A DNA stretch of 64,000 nucleotides from assembly GCA_036936605.1 (NCBI GenBank), contig JAUPFV010000003.1, positions 104,417,278 through 104,481,277 on the forward strand. Direction: 5' to 3'. The position numbers and the translations under genes are program-made. Below the pieces are notes generated by a model. It saw nothing but the letters and a program-made list of their open reading frames with translations, did not search any database and was not told where the DNA came from. Below are positions 36,983 through 47,637 of the stretch, in pieces. Every line of letters begins with the position of its first letter. The stretch's first letter is position 1. Source of the DNA: Limnanthes douglasii subsp. nivea (taxonomy: Eukaryota; Streptophyta; Magnoliopsida; Brassicales; Limnanthaceae).

Positions 36983-38338
36983 CTCTTAGGATGACAAAAC
37001 CACGAGCCTTGTACTTTACTTTCCTTGCTACTGCTTTCTCCGGAGGCAAGATGCCATTTAAGAGATATTGAAGGAGAGGAAACCTCCAATCTTGGGGTTG
37101 TTTTATCTGTATATTTAGACTTTCTTCTTCCTTATCCGGATTAATTTGAATGGATGGGAATTCTTGCACATGTATCCAAGGGTAGGACTCAGAGTAGGCT
37201 ATGGTTGCTAAGGAGTCTGCTAGCGTATTTTCCGTTCGAAGTATGTGCTCATAAGTGACGCTTTTGAAATTGAGGGCCACTTTTTTTAGCATTAATAAAT
37301 ATTTAATCAACTGCTCTTTTTTAGCTTCAGATTGGCCTTGTGCATGATGGATAAGAAGCTGAGAGTCGCTCATTAACCTGACCCTTTTGGCTCCACATAT
37401 GAGAGCCAACTTCAAACCAGCTATAGCAGCGTCATATTCGGACTCATTATTGGAAGCACTGAAGCCAAAGCATATAGCCTGGTACATTCTGTCACCGTAC
37501 AGAGACGTTAAACATATCCCAGCACCACAACCCATGGTACTTGATCCACCATCAGTCTGGATGACCCATACTTTTTTATCTTTTCCCCCGGTTGCTTGTT
37601 TAGTATCCCTATCTGAATGAAATTCAACTAAGAAATCACCCACAGTTTGGTCTTTGACTGCTGTTCGAGGGGAAAAATCAATATCGTAGTCTCCCAATTC
37701 TACTGACCACTTGGTCATCCTACTTGAAATGTTGGCCTTTTGGAGAACGTTTTTTAAGGGAAAAAATGTTCGGACAATGATAGAATGAGCCTGAAAATAG
37801 GGCCTCGTCTTCCTGGCAGCAATCACTAAGGCTAGTGCTAATTTTTCAAGTTTTAAATACCGTTTTTCTGCATCTATCAAGCTTTTGCTGATATAATACA
37901 CCGGACGAGTATAATTATCTACTTCCTTAACCAACACTGCACTTATAGCACAATTAGAGACGACCAAGTATACGAAGAGGGTCTCTCCATGAACGGGTTT
38001 AAACAACGTCTTGGGGGAAGACAAGTGCTTTTTAATCTCATTGAAGGCCTCATCACACCGTGGGGACCAATTGAAATCTTTTTCACCTTTCAGAGTTTGA
38101 AAAAACGGGGCGCACCTGTCCAAAGACCTTGAAATAAAACGGTTTAGTGCAGTCAGCCTCCCGGCCAATCGTTGTACCTCTTTAACATTCCGAGGAGGCT
38201 CCATTTATAGTAAAGCATTAAGTTATTCAGGATCAGGCTGTATCCCTTTCTCATTTATCACATACCCCAAAATTTTTCCAGACTGCACTCCAAAAACACA
38301 CTTTTTTGGGTTCAATTTTAAATTTACTTTGACCAAGT
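36957..38338 (-). pseudogene. RNase H region of element A, second (downstream) copy
   Basis: Reads MEPPRNVKEVQRLAGRLTAL, FFQTLKGEKDFNW, then the RNase H blocks VIQTDGGSSTMGCGAGI, ASNNESEYDAAIAGLKLA, RLMSDSQLLIHH and ENTLADSLATIA, continuing to the integrase junction at YKARGFVILRDVLY. The four acidic positions of the RNase H site are present. Most of this copy overlaps the duplicated unit 37308-38338, and it is the one still connected to the integrase. Confidence 0.85.
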
Positions 38339-39369
38339 CAACTACTCTTTTCTAGCTTCAGATTGGCCTTGTGCATGATGGATAAGAAGCTGAGAGTCGC
38401 TCATTAACCTGACCCTTTTGGCTCCACATATGAGAGCTAACTTCAAACCAGCTATAGCAGCCTTATATTCGGACTCATTATTGGAAGCCCTGAAGGCAAA
38501 GCATATCGCCTGGTACATTCTGTCACCGTACGGAGAGGTTAAACATATCCTAGCACCACAACCCATGGTACTTGATCCACCATCAGTCCGGATGACCCAT
38601 ACTTTTTTATCTTTTCCCCCGGTTGCTTGTTTAGTATCCCTATCTGAATGAAATTCAACTAAGAAATCACCCACAGTTTGGTCTTTGACTGCTATTCGAG
38701 GGGAAAAATCAATATCGTAGTCTCCCAATTCTACTGACCACTTGGTCATCCTACTTGAAATGTTGGCCTTTTGGAGAACGTTTTTTAAGGGAAAAAATGT
38801 CCGGACAATGATAGAATGAGCCTGAAAATAGGGCCTCATCTTCCTGGCAGCAATCACCAAGGCTAGTGCTAATTTTTCAAGTTTTAAATACTGTTTTTCT
38901 GCATCTATCAAGCTTTTGCTGATATAATACACCGGACGAGGATAATTATCTACTTCCTTAACCAACACTGCACTTATAGCACAATTAGAGACGACCAAGT
39001 ATACGAAGAGGGTCTCTCCATGAACGGGTTTAAACAACGTCTTGGGGGAAGACAAGTAATTTTTAATCTCATCGAAGGCCTCATCACACCGTGGGGACCA
39101 ATTGAAATCTTTTTCACCTTTCAGAGTTTGAAAAAACGGGGCGCACCTGTCCGAAGACCTTGAAATAAAACAATTTAGTGCAGTTAGCCTCCCGGCCAAT
39201 CGTTGTACCTCTTTAACATTTCGAGGAGGCTCCATTTATAGTAAAGCATTAAGTTATTCCGGATCAGGCTGTATCCCTTTCTCATTTATCACATACCCCA
39301 AAAATTTTCCAGACTGCACTCCAAAAACACACTTTTTTGGGTTCAATTTTAAATTTACTTTGACCAAGT
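37308..39369 (-). repeat. 1031-bp tandem duplication within pol of element A
   Basis: Units 37308-38338 and 38339-39369 align end to end with an offset of 1031 bp and roughly 30 differences by eye (near 3 percent). The unit covers the end of RT and most of RNase H. Since 1031 is not a multiple of 3, the junction shifts the frame. Element B has a single copy. Confidence 0.93.
38342..39369 (-). pseudogene. RT-end/RNase H region of element A, first (upstream) copy
   Basis: Same blocks as the downstream copy (MEPPRNVKEVQRLAGRLTAL, VIRTDGGSSTMGCGA, ASNNESEYKAAIAGLKLA, RLMSDSQLLIHH), but cut at QSEARKE, where the second duplication unit starts. The DGG, E and D positions are present but the last Asp block is missing. 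Confidence 0.85.
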
Positions 39370-39382
39370 TGGCAAAATTTTC

Positions 39383-39900
39383 TTAGAGATCTGCCAACTG
39401 TAGCTCTTCGTCCACACTTTTCACCATCATGTCATCGATGTAAACTTCCATGTTTCTTCCAATTTGATCAGCAAAAGCCTTGCTCACCAACCTCTGATAA
39501 GTAGCCCCAGCATTTTTTAACCCAAACGGTATTACTTTGTAACAATGGAGGCCTCTATCAGTAACAAATGTGGTATGTTCTTGATCCTTTGGATCTAATT
39601 GAATCTGATTATACCCGGAGAAGGAATCCATAAAGGACAACAACTTGTTTCCAGATGTGGAGTCTACCAAGTGATCAATTAGGGGGACCGTATATAAATA
39701 TTTTGGGCAATCTCTGTTGAGATCTGTGAAATCAATGCACATACGCCACTTACCATTTTTCTTTTTTACCAATACCGGGTTGGCTGTCCATAAAGGGTAT
39801 TGAGATTCCTTTATGTGCCCCATTTTAGTAAGCCGATCAACCTCTTGAACTATGACATCAGCCTTTTCCTTAAAAAAGGCTCTCCTCTTTTATACAACAG
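39383..39900 (-). pseudogene. Reverse transcriptase of element A
   Basis: Open for 146 codons: MGHIKESQYPLWTANPVLVK, KNGKWRMCIDFTDLNR, VDSTSGNKLLSFMDSFSGYN, TTFVTDRGLHCYKVIPFGLK and NAGATYQRL, then the catalytic box EVYIDDMMVKS. It copies element RNA into DNA. It ends at a stop after QLADL, and the thumb region continues in other frames into the duplicated part. CPKDLYP is CPKYLYT here. Confidence 0.87.
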
Positions 39901-40230
39901 GTGCTATGTCCCTTCGGATAGACAATTGGTGTGATATAATGTCTGCTGGTACTCCGGTTACATCAGCATTGCACCAAGCAAAAACATGATGATGGTCTTT
40001 CAAGAAATCTAACATTTTGCCCTTTAATTCTGATGTCATCTTGGATCCTATCTTGACACTTTTTCCTTCAGCCAGAGAGTGAGTTTCAACTTCTTCAATC
40101 GATATTAAAACACCAGGAGTCTCTCTGGGGTCATCAATTTCACCCTCTCCCTAGAGGGCCCCTCAAACTGCTATTCCTCATTGATCCGAACTGCCCCCAA
40201 CGTCCGAGGAGCCAGTGCTGTTGCATAACA

Positions 40231-40869
40231 CTATCTTGCTACCTTTTGGTTGCTCCAAACAACTCCCACTTGTCCTTGCACAGCATACTTCAAGCATTGG
40301 TGGACTGTTGAAGCCACATCATGCATCCTGGAGAGCCAAGATCTCCCCAGAATAGCATTATAACAAGTGGGACAATCCACCACAATAAATAGTATTCTAA
40401 CCATCTTTTTAAAAGGGCCTTTGCCCAATAAAACTTCCTCCTCGAACTCCCCGATCGCATCTGTTGAGCTTCCAGTGAAACCTACAATTGACCTGTTCGA
40501 ACGTTGAATTACTGCCAGATTTTTCATTTTTTTATAGGAAGTTAAAAAGAGAATACTGGCAGAACTTCCGGTGTCCACCAAAATTCATCTTATGTCATTG
40601 CCCCCAATGGAAGCTCCTATGACAACAATATCTTCATGTGGACCAACAATATCCCTCAAGTCATCATCATCAAAAACAATAAAGGGAAATGGAATCTGTG
40701 ATTGGTAGGAAGTCATGCCTCCTTCCAGTTGGGTAGCTAAAGTATGAACGTGCCTCTTTCTCGAAGAAGTAGTTGGTGCAGTCATGGTGTCTCCTCCGAA
40801 TATTGTAAGTGACTCAAAAAAGTTAATAAGTCCGGACACCGTCTTGCAATGCTCTGTGATAACACCCAC
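40231..40869 (-). pseudogene. Aspartic protease of element A
   Basis: Active site VDTGSSASILFL followed by VGFTGSSTDAIG and NAILGRSWLSRM, the D-T-G, G-x-T-G and ILGR-x-WL blocks of gypsy proteases. An upstream conserved stretch has SFLKKRHVHTLA-type residues and PFPFIVFDDDDLRDI. A stop separates the two open pieces at about 40583. It would cleave the Gag-Pol precursor. Confidence 0.82.
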
Positions 40870-42576
40870 TTTATTCCGGGTTGGATCAGGATCTAAATAT
40901 TATGTCTCTACATCAAATCTTTCAATTATAACCATAGCCCCATCTGGAGCCGACGTGTCTGCATTGTTTGGACCAGCCCGATGAGCATTATCATGCCTAT
41001 TTCCACCTCTTCTTTTAACATACGCCCCAAACTTTCCTCTTTCAATCAAATTCTGCACTTCTTGTTTCAACGCAATACAATCCTCAGTGGTATGGCCAGT
41101 ATCATTGTGATACTGGCAGAAACAATTATTTCGGCTCTTCCTAGGAGATTGTAATGTAGTCGGTCTTCTGTAGTGTACTTCATCTTTTGTTTTGTCATAA
41201 ATAGTGGCTCCGCTTTCTTTCAACTCAACAAACCACTTCGGTTGAACCCAAGGTCCTCGTTTATTCCTAGATTGCTGGCTCTGGGCTGGTGCAGCTGGAT
41301 GAGACTGAGCTTTGGCCCTGTTATGACCATGTCCAGCTTCCTTGGCCTTGTTCCCGGACTGGTTTTGGTTTTGATTTGGTGCAGCTGGAGCAGATCTCAC
41401 CTGCCTGTGCACCCTAGTTTTCTTTGTTTCATCTACATTAATTTGTTTACCGACCTGATTCAGCAGACCTCCCCATGTCATGGCCTTTTTCCTGGTTACC
41501 GAATCAGCCAAGTTTCCAGGGTTCAAGCCCTGCCTTAGAGAAGCTATTACTACTTGTTCAAAGCAATCAACCAATCCATTCTTGGTATTTATAAAACGAC
41601 TTATGTATTCTTTTAAAGATTCGTTTGGTTCTTGGGCACAATGGATAATTGTGTCTTAATTTCCCTTTACTTCCTTACTTCCAACAAACTGCCTCCGAAA
41701 GGCCACCCAAAAAGTGTCGAAATTTCTGATGCAACCCTGCGGCAAACTATTGTACCACTTTAGAGCACTCCCCGTAAAATATTAGGAGAAGCCTCTATAA
41801 AATAATTTGTCGTCATCATCAAAATTCATCATAAATTCTTTGAATTGTTCCAAGTGGTTATCCGGGTCTTTACTACCATCATATTTTTCCATTTTCGTAC
41901 TATCAAACCTCTTAGGAAGGTTTTCGGACAGTATCTTGGATGACAATGGAGATTGTCTCCAATTTTGGCCACGACTGAATACAGTATTTTCGTTAGGAGT
42001 TACAAAGATACCCGACGCATCATGGAAGGCAAAAGGATCCATTAACAATCGATCTACGTGTCTCCGGCCAAGACTGTGAGACGATCATTTGCTCAGATGC
42101 CTCTTCAACCTTCCATGCCTATCCCTTTTTCTTGAGTACTTTTTGGCCAACTTTTGTTTCTTTTTAGAACAACCTTCATCACTGCTGGATGACAAGGATT
42201 CTTCAACTCCATCTTCATCTGAGGAGCTACTGGAAGACTCTGAGTCTGAATTAGAGCTCTCCACCGGTTTAGACCGGTGAGACTTTTTTGAGCTAGCATG
42301 AGTCTTTTTTGTACTCACATGGGTATTTGATGGCTCATGATCTCTTGGATTGTCAGTATGATGAGCTACTGACGCCTTAGATTTTTATTTTGTGCCCATC
42401 TCTGCCTTTTTGACAACCCTCAGAGCTTCTATTTCAACTTTTAACCTATCTCGCTCCTCAATCGTATATTCATCATTTTCCCCCACCACTTCTGCCAAAG
42501 CTGGTGGTACTTCTTGCACGTCCGGATTCATCCGAAATGATTTTTCTCGATGGTTTTGAATGGTAGATTCAGGCAA
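40870..42576 (-). pseudogene. gag of element A, broken
   Basis: The order is a Glu/Lys-rich start (MPESTIQNHREKSFR), a Ser/Asp-rich low-complexity segment, the capsid block (KYDGSKDPDNHLEQFKEFMM), then VVIASLRQGLNPGNL, a basic Gln/Asn-rich linker and a zinc-knuckle-like CQYHNDTGHTTEDC. The same parts occur in element B in the same order. At least three breaks separate the open pieces. Confidence 0.8.
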
Positions 42577-42583
42577 ATTTGTG

Positions 42584-42601
42584 CTCCCACTTTGGTCGCC
42601 A
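42584..42601 (-). other. Primer binding site of element A
   Basis: The - strand reads TGGCGACCAAAGTGGGAG, 3 bp after the 5' LTR. Element B has TGGCGACCACAGTGGGAG at the same distance. The primer tRNA was not assigned. Confidence 0.7.
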
Positions 42602-42604
42602 ATT

Positions 42605-42991
42605 TGGTGTGGTTTATTTTTGGCTGAGGGTAATTTTGTCTAGATTTTTGTGGTGTTTCAAGGGTATTTAATGTTTGGAAAGATTATAGTGAGAGACTTG
42701 AGCTGTCTGGTTGTATTAAATGTTCATTACCCTCATTAATGAAACTGGTTGGGTATTTATACCCTTAATTGTGGGCCACATGGGCTTTTGGGTCAACTTA
42801 TGAATTCGGGTCGAGTTCAATGACCCATTAATCTTTAAGCAAGTAAGTAATTAGCTTAGTCATGAAGTGATTTAGGTTTTAATACATTTAGTTCTCATTT
42901 AGTCCTATTCGGATGGTTCAGTGGGTGACTTTTGTCCGAATTTCCCCTGTCCGGTTCCCTCAGTAACTGGTGAGAAAATCTGGACTCATCT
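42605..42991 (-). repeat. 5' LTR of element A
   Basis: 387 bp, same length as the left LTR. The terminal base at 42991 is T instead of the A expected from the other LTR. It contains GGGTATTTATACCC at 42751-42764. Confidence 0.9.
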
Positions 42992-43386
42992 ACTTCAACT
43001 TCAGGAAATAAACTACTATGTTTCATCGATGCATACTCCGGGTATAACCATATCCAAATGTATCTTTTAGACCAAAAAAGCACCACTTTCACTTCTGACC
43101 AGGGATGGCACTATTACAAGGTAATTACTCTCAGCTTGAGGAATGTTGGGGAAACCTATCAAAGACTAATGAACAAGGCTTTTGCTTCTAGTATCAAGAA
43201 AATATCGAGGTTTATATTGATGACATGTTGGTCAAGAACGATGAGGATTCTAAGCATATCTCCGAACTGATTGAGACTTTCTCCAACTTAAGGATAATTA
43301 ATCTTAACTTAATCCAGAGAAATGTATGTTTAGGTTGGATCCGAAAACTACATCGACTATTTGGATCATGAGAAATACGTTGAGCT
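42992..43386 (+). pseudogene. Reverse transcriptase piece of element C
   Basis: The + strand reads STSGNKLLCFIDAYSGYNHI, STTFTSDQGWHYYKVITLSL and GETYQRLMNKAFAS. In a shifted frame it reads EVYIDDMLVKNDEDSK, keeping the Y-I-D-D catalytic box. It is the same block order as in elements A and B, with independent changes. It is cut at 43386 by element B, and the thumb region resumes at 53711. Confidence 0.85.
43382..43386 (+). repeat. Target duplication of element B, left
   Basis: GAGCT, repeated exactly at 53711-53715 after the right LTR. Confidence 0.9.
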
Positions 43387-43794
43387 TGGTGAGGTTTATT
43401 TTCGTCTGAGGGTAAGTTTGTAATTTTTGTTTAGAACTGTGTGGAAGCTTGAGAGTATTTAATGTTTGAGTAGAGAGTAGAGGGAGAATTAAGCAGCCTG
43501 GTTGTATTTAATTTTCATTACCCTCATTTAATGTTGGTGGTTAGGTATTTATACCCTTACATTTGGGCTTTATGGGCCTTCGGGTCATGTTTAATGGAAC
43601 CAGGTCAAGTTCAAGGACGCATGAGCTCTTAGTAGGAGAGCAAGCAGCTTAGTCAAGAAGTGATTAGGTTTTAAGTACTTTAGTTCTGTTCGATCAGCAC
43701 AATGAATGATGGTGTTCGAATTGTCATCGTCCGGTTAGGCAGACCTTGCCCGAACTGACCCTGTCCAAAGTGGTAACAGGATCCAGACTCATCA
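43387..43794 (-). repeat. 3' LTR of element B
   Basis: 408 bp. On the + strand it begins TGGTGAGGTTTATTTTCG and ends CAGACTCATCA. The TATA segment is AGGTATTTATACCC at 43543-43556. Confidence 0.94.
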
Positions 43795-44135
43795 GTAGCC
43801 CCTTTTTTAGGTGTTTGTTCAAAAACCTTTGTCAAAACCTGAAAAAACAGTCCGTTGCTAGTGACAGTTACATCCGGACAGGTCCTCCGAATAGTGTCAT
43901 AGTTTTATCCGGACTGAAAAAAGCTCTTTGAATCTAAACGGTTTTCTGCCAAAGTTCATGGGACACGTGTCTCTCTCTGATTCGTTACTTCAGCCATTTT
44001 TTCACCTCGAATTTCGCACCCACCTTCTTTGAAAAGCAACCTCTCATTAAATGAAGGTGACATCAGCGCTGTTTCTTAATCATTGTAAATCCTTTCGAAT
44101 TCTCCTAGGAATCAAAACTTATTTTTGGGGTATAC

Positions 44136-44144
44136 TATAAATTA
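44136..44144 (+). promoter_or_regulatory. TATA box of the antisense gene in element B
   Basis: TATAAATTA lies 105 bp before the aORF ATG at 44241, matching the position in element A (104 bp). Confidence 0.6.
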
Positions 44145-44841
44145 AAACACTTTTCCATTGTTTTACTATCACTTTCATTTTCACTTTGCTAATTTTCAGA
44201 GCTTTCTCTCTCAAACACAAGTTCTTTACTTTGGTTGTTTATGTTCACGGCTAGGAACGCTTTAATCAGAGGCGGGTGGCTCAATCTATCAGAACTAGAA
44301 AAAGCACAAAAAGTTGAAAGGGAAAGGCGCATCGCAGCAGGCTTACCTACTTCCCCCATCGACAAACCAGCAACCTCAACTACAGAGCCTGATCAGGGTT
44401 CTTCCTCTACACAAAGTGTCAAACCGAAGAGATTGTTTCGAACCAGTCTTTCCCCTATTGTCTCAAGTTTATCGATTCAAGAGACAGAACCCACTGTTGA
44501 ACCAGGTTTAACAGTTACTAGTTTCAAAAAGCCTTCCCCATTCATAGCCATGGGGTCAGATACAGATACTTCTCCCAACAAGCTGGTTGATCGAAGAAAA
44601 GGCCGGCTGGTCAAAGGGCAGGCTTCCAAAGGCACCCCTTCGAAATCAGGCGCCAAGGATAGCAGTACAGGGTCAGAAGCACCCATAAAAGTACCCAAGG
44701 ACAGACTGTCCGGACCGGAGGCCACTGGCTCAAGCCCCCGAAGAGAAACCTTCATATCAGAGCCCCGACCGGAGGCCAGAGTCCAGGTGAGTATTGAAGC
44801 TCATCTGTCCGGAGGTCAGACTGAACCAACTCCAAACTCCT

Positions 44842-44853
44842 CCCCCCCCCCCC
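44842..44853 (+). repeat. (C)12 homopolymer in the aORF of element B
   Basis: Twelve C residues where the reading frame shifts. The equivalent place in element A has no such run, so slippage probably caused the frameshift. Confidence 0.9.
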
Positions 44854-45606
44854 ACAAAGACAACTGAAACCCTTCCTCAATAATAGAGGAAATAATGGAT
44901 GACTCTATCGAAGAGGCTTCATTCGAGTCCGAACCCTCCGGACAGACCAGTGATGCTGCTGCTACCAAGAAGGATAAGGGCAAAGAGAAGCTATGCCTTA
45001 GGCATCCAGAATTACCAGAAATCCTCGAAGGAAAAGTGGGACCTTACTTCCACAAGGAAAACGTTAAATATCTTCTTGCTTTACAAAAAATAAACTATGC
45101 TTTCATCCATACAGCCGAGTTGGGCCGGATGCGTACGAAGTGGGGGATTCCGGAGAACGTAAAGATAAGAATCCCCATAGACCCCGAAACCCCAATGGAC
45201 TGCAAACTCAGTGAAATAGTCATCTTCACTGAGCTTTTTAACTGAGGTTTAAGGTTCCCCTTAAATCCGGAAATAGTTAGGTATTTCCACCTCATCAAGC
45301 TCTGCCCTAGTCAACTGAGCCCCAACGCCTGGTACACACTTATGGCCTGCATCATGGCCTCCAGGCTCTCCGGGATTCCTTTACCAATGGAGGAATTCGC
45401 AGCTGTGGCCAATCTCTGCAGAAACCACCACATTCCCTTCTATCACTTCAACATGGGTGATAATTATAAAGCAGTGGATGTTCTGCTTGAGTCAGAGAGA
45501 AATTAGAGGACTCAATTCCTGTTCGTAAGCGGCGCTTGGGAGAATGGGAGGAAAATCAAAGCTGGAGTCAACCCGAGTCTCCTCACCGGCAGATGGAGGA
45601 GTGATC

Positions 45607-45687
45607 GTAAGGATCCTACCTTACATTTTTATTTTTACTTTTATCGAATTTGCCTAAACTGACTGGTCTTGTCTTTTGTCTTAACAG
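45607..45687 (+). other. 81-bp phase-1 intron in the aORF of element B
   Basis: GTAAGGATCC...TTGTCTTAACAG. Splicing joins GAT-C to AG-CTG-CCC and reads D-Q-L-P-K-D-F-N-D-Y, the same codon and phase as in element A. Confidence 0.78.
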
Positions 45688-47243
45688 AGCTGCCCAAAGA
45701 CTTCAATGACTATCTAAAGTCCAGGCAGACCACTTGTACCAAGATCAACACTTGGGCTGTTGAAACGTGGGGGAATCGGTTTCATGATACTTTTACAGGA
45801 GGCCATTTTGCAAGGTCTCACCTCTGGAACACTACTGGCCGGAAGGACTTGACCTGGGAAGAACTCACCACTCCACCCCCTCCGGATGTAGTTCTCAAGA
45901 GAACACACGAACTGGATGGGTCACTATACTTGCTAGGCCGGGCCAAGGCCCCGAGTAAAATGAAAGGCAAGAAAGGGAAAGGCAAGAAGGTTGCAGGTGA
46001 GGCTAACCCTGCCGAGATGGAGGAGGCTGCTCCAACAAACCTAGAGGGGCCAGCCCCAAGCCAGATTGATGCTGCTCTGCTTGAAGTGGTAGAGCATGAA
46101 AGTGTTAGGGAAGAGGTTAGATCCCCAAAAAACCCCAAGGGTTCCTAAGAGAGATCGAAAACGGGGAGCAGACAGCAAGGATAGGGAGGCTAAGAAGAAA
46201 AAGACCTCCAGGGGTGATGAACTTTCTCTCTGGCCTCTGGAGCCTCTCCCCCCTGTAGACCCTACTGATCCGATAAGAGCAGAGGAGATCCCCGGTGACT
46301 TTCAAACTGACGAGGTTGGAGGAGGAGACCTTAGCATTAATGGTGTTGACATCACAGGGCTTGATGGACTTGGTGACTATTTTGCAAACCTTCCGAGAGA
46401 CGATTTTGCTGGGCCTTACCTCCCTCCGAGTACTTCGAACACCGTCACTTTTAATGGTAAGACTTTTACTGTTTCAAGTGAAAGGGATATTATAGCTCAC
46501 TCCATATTAAGTAATGTTCAGCCAGTGCTTGTTTTGGAGAAACAAGTTTGAGGTCAGGCATATATAATCAAAGATCTCAAATCTGACAAAGAGAGACTGT
46601 CGAATGATCTTCTTACTGCCACTCAACATGCTGAAATTCTCAAGGGAGAAAACGAGGAGCTAAAGAAGATCAAAGAGGGGTGGACCACAAAGGTTGCCAC
46701 TTTAGAAGACACTATCAAAGAGCTCTGGGAGAAGCTGTCCGAATTAGAAAAAGATCTCACCTCTTCAAAAGAGGAGGCAAATGCCAAGGATCAAGTCATC
46801 CACAACTTGACAAATGACAAGATTGCGCTAGAGAACACAGTGTCCAAGGCTGCAGAGGAGAAAGAAGATCTGCTAAGGGAGCAAGAGGCCAAAATTCAGG
46901 CCAAGATCGATGCTTATGCCAACTATGTAATAGACAATCAAGAAGAAATGTATGCCAAGGTGAAGTCGGACATGGTCTTGCTTTTTCATGAGAAGTTCCC
47001 GAAGAGGAATCTGGGAGACTTATGGTCTTTTGTAGAGTATCCAGACCTTCCTTTCCATACAATGGCCGAAGGTGACAGGTTTGATTTCTCCAGTGCATCC
47101 TCATCTGACGACGAAGAGAACACCGGGGAGAGCCCAAACGAGGAGGAGGACGATCCCAAGAAGAAGAAGAAGACAGGTGATGCTGAGCCATATTCAAAGG
47201 CTCAGTCTTAAACTATGAATTATCTTTTTAAGTTATCTGAACT

Positions 47244-47347
47244 AAAGTCCTTGGAAGGCCAAAGCATCTTTGTAATTGTGTCCGGCATTTTGTCCGGATA
47301 GATCTTTTGTTCTGTCTGGCAATTTTAAAGTCCTTGGAAGGCCAAGG
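47244..47347. terminator. Paired CCTTGG/CCAAGG elements after the aORF (element B)
   Basis: AAAGTCCTTGGAAGGCCAA at 47244-47262 and again at 47327-47347, about 83 bp apart, right after the aORF stop. They match the pair in element A. Confidence 0.35.
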
Positions 47348-47541
47348 AACTTGGGTTATTTCAATGAATATACTTTAGTTATTTCATAAATATTCTAAAG
47401 CGAGAGTGTTTAAACTCTCCGATGACAAATGTTTAAGTAGTCATCCTTCATTTAATTCAATCCGGATGGTGTGACAAAAAACGAAGTAAGAACACTTCGA
47501 ATTTTTTCAAGAAGGCATCAAATTTTATAAAAAAGCCCGGA

Positions 47542-47587
47542 CACCTCATTAAAACCTCCCCGTGCCACCAGGGTAGGAAAGAGTATG
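47542..47587 (-). other. Conserved post-pol motif, element B copy
   Basis: In pol sense: ACTCTTTCCTACCCTGGTGG, then CACGGGGAGGTTTTAATGAG. It lies between the integrase stop and the aORF. Confidence 0.72.
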
Positions 47588-47637
47588 CCGCCAAATATTT
47601 ACATGGATTTTTAAAGAAGTAAATATTTACATAGCTT

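Larger units (their letters stand above)
31562..42991 (-). mobile_element. Element A: Tat-like Ty3/gypsy retrotransposon with antisense aORF
   Basis: Two 387-bp LTRs (31562-31948 and 42605-42991) bound an internal region whose gag-PR-RT-RNaseH-INT runs on the - strand. The PBS is at 42584-42601 and the purine tract at 31949-31965. In the element's own direction the LTR starts TGATGAGTC and ends CCACACCA, the usual TG...CA. By-eye comparison of the LTRs gives about 18 differences in 387 (near 5 percent). A 1031-bp tandem duplication and several stops inactivate pol. An extra gene lies on the + strand between integrase and the 3' LTR. The element sits inside element C. Confidence 0.85.
44241..47211 (+). 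pseudogene. aORF of element B: spliced antisense gene with stops
   Basis: It starts MFTARNALIRGGW. Exon 1 runs 44241-45606, intron 45607-45687, exon 2 45688-47211. Domains are as in element A: low-complexity N-terminus, globular domain (VKYLLALQKINYAFI, LGRMRTKWGIPENVKI, CPSQLSPNAWYTL, KAVDVLLESE), a Lys-rich segment, coiled coil (LLREQEAKIQAKIDAY) and an acidic/lysine tail ending YSKAQS. Breaks: a frameshift at the C-run 44842-44853, TGA at 45243, TAG near 45503, a frameshift near 46130 and TGA at 46549. After 46552 it is open to the stop. The tail adds LLFHEKFPKRNLGDLWSFVE, which is partly lost in A. It ends about 430 bp before the convergent integrase stop. Confidence 0.75.

Noticed and set aside
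41173..41538. + strand frames opposite gag and pol in elements A and B
   Set aside because: They are complementary-strand shadows of the gag and pol coding, with no independent conservation beyond that imposed by the other strand.
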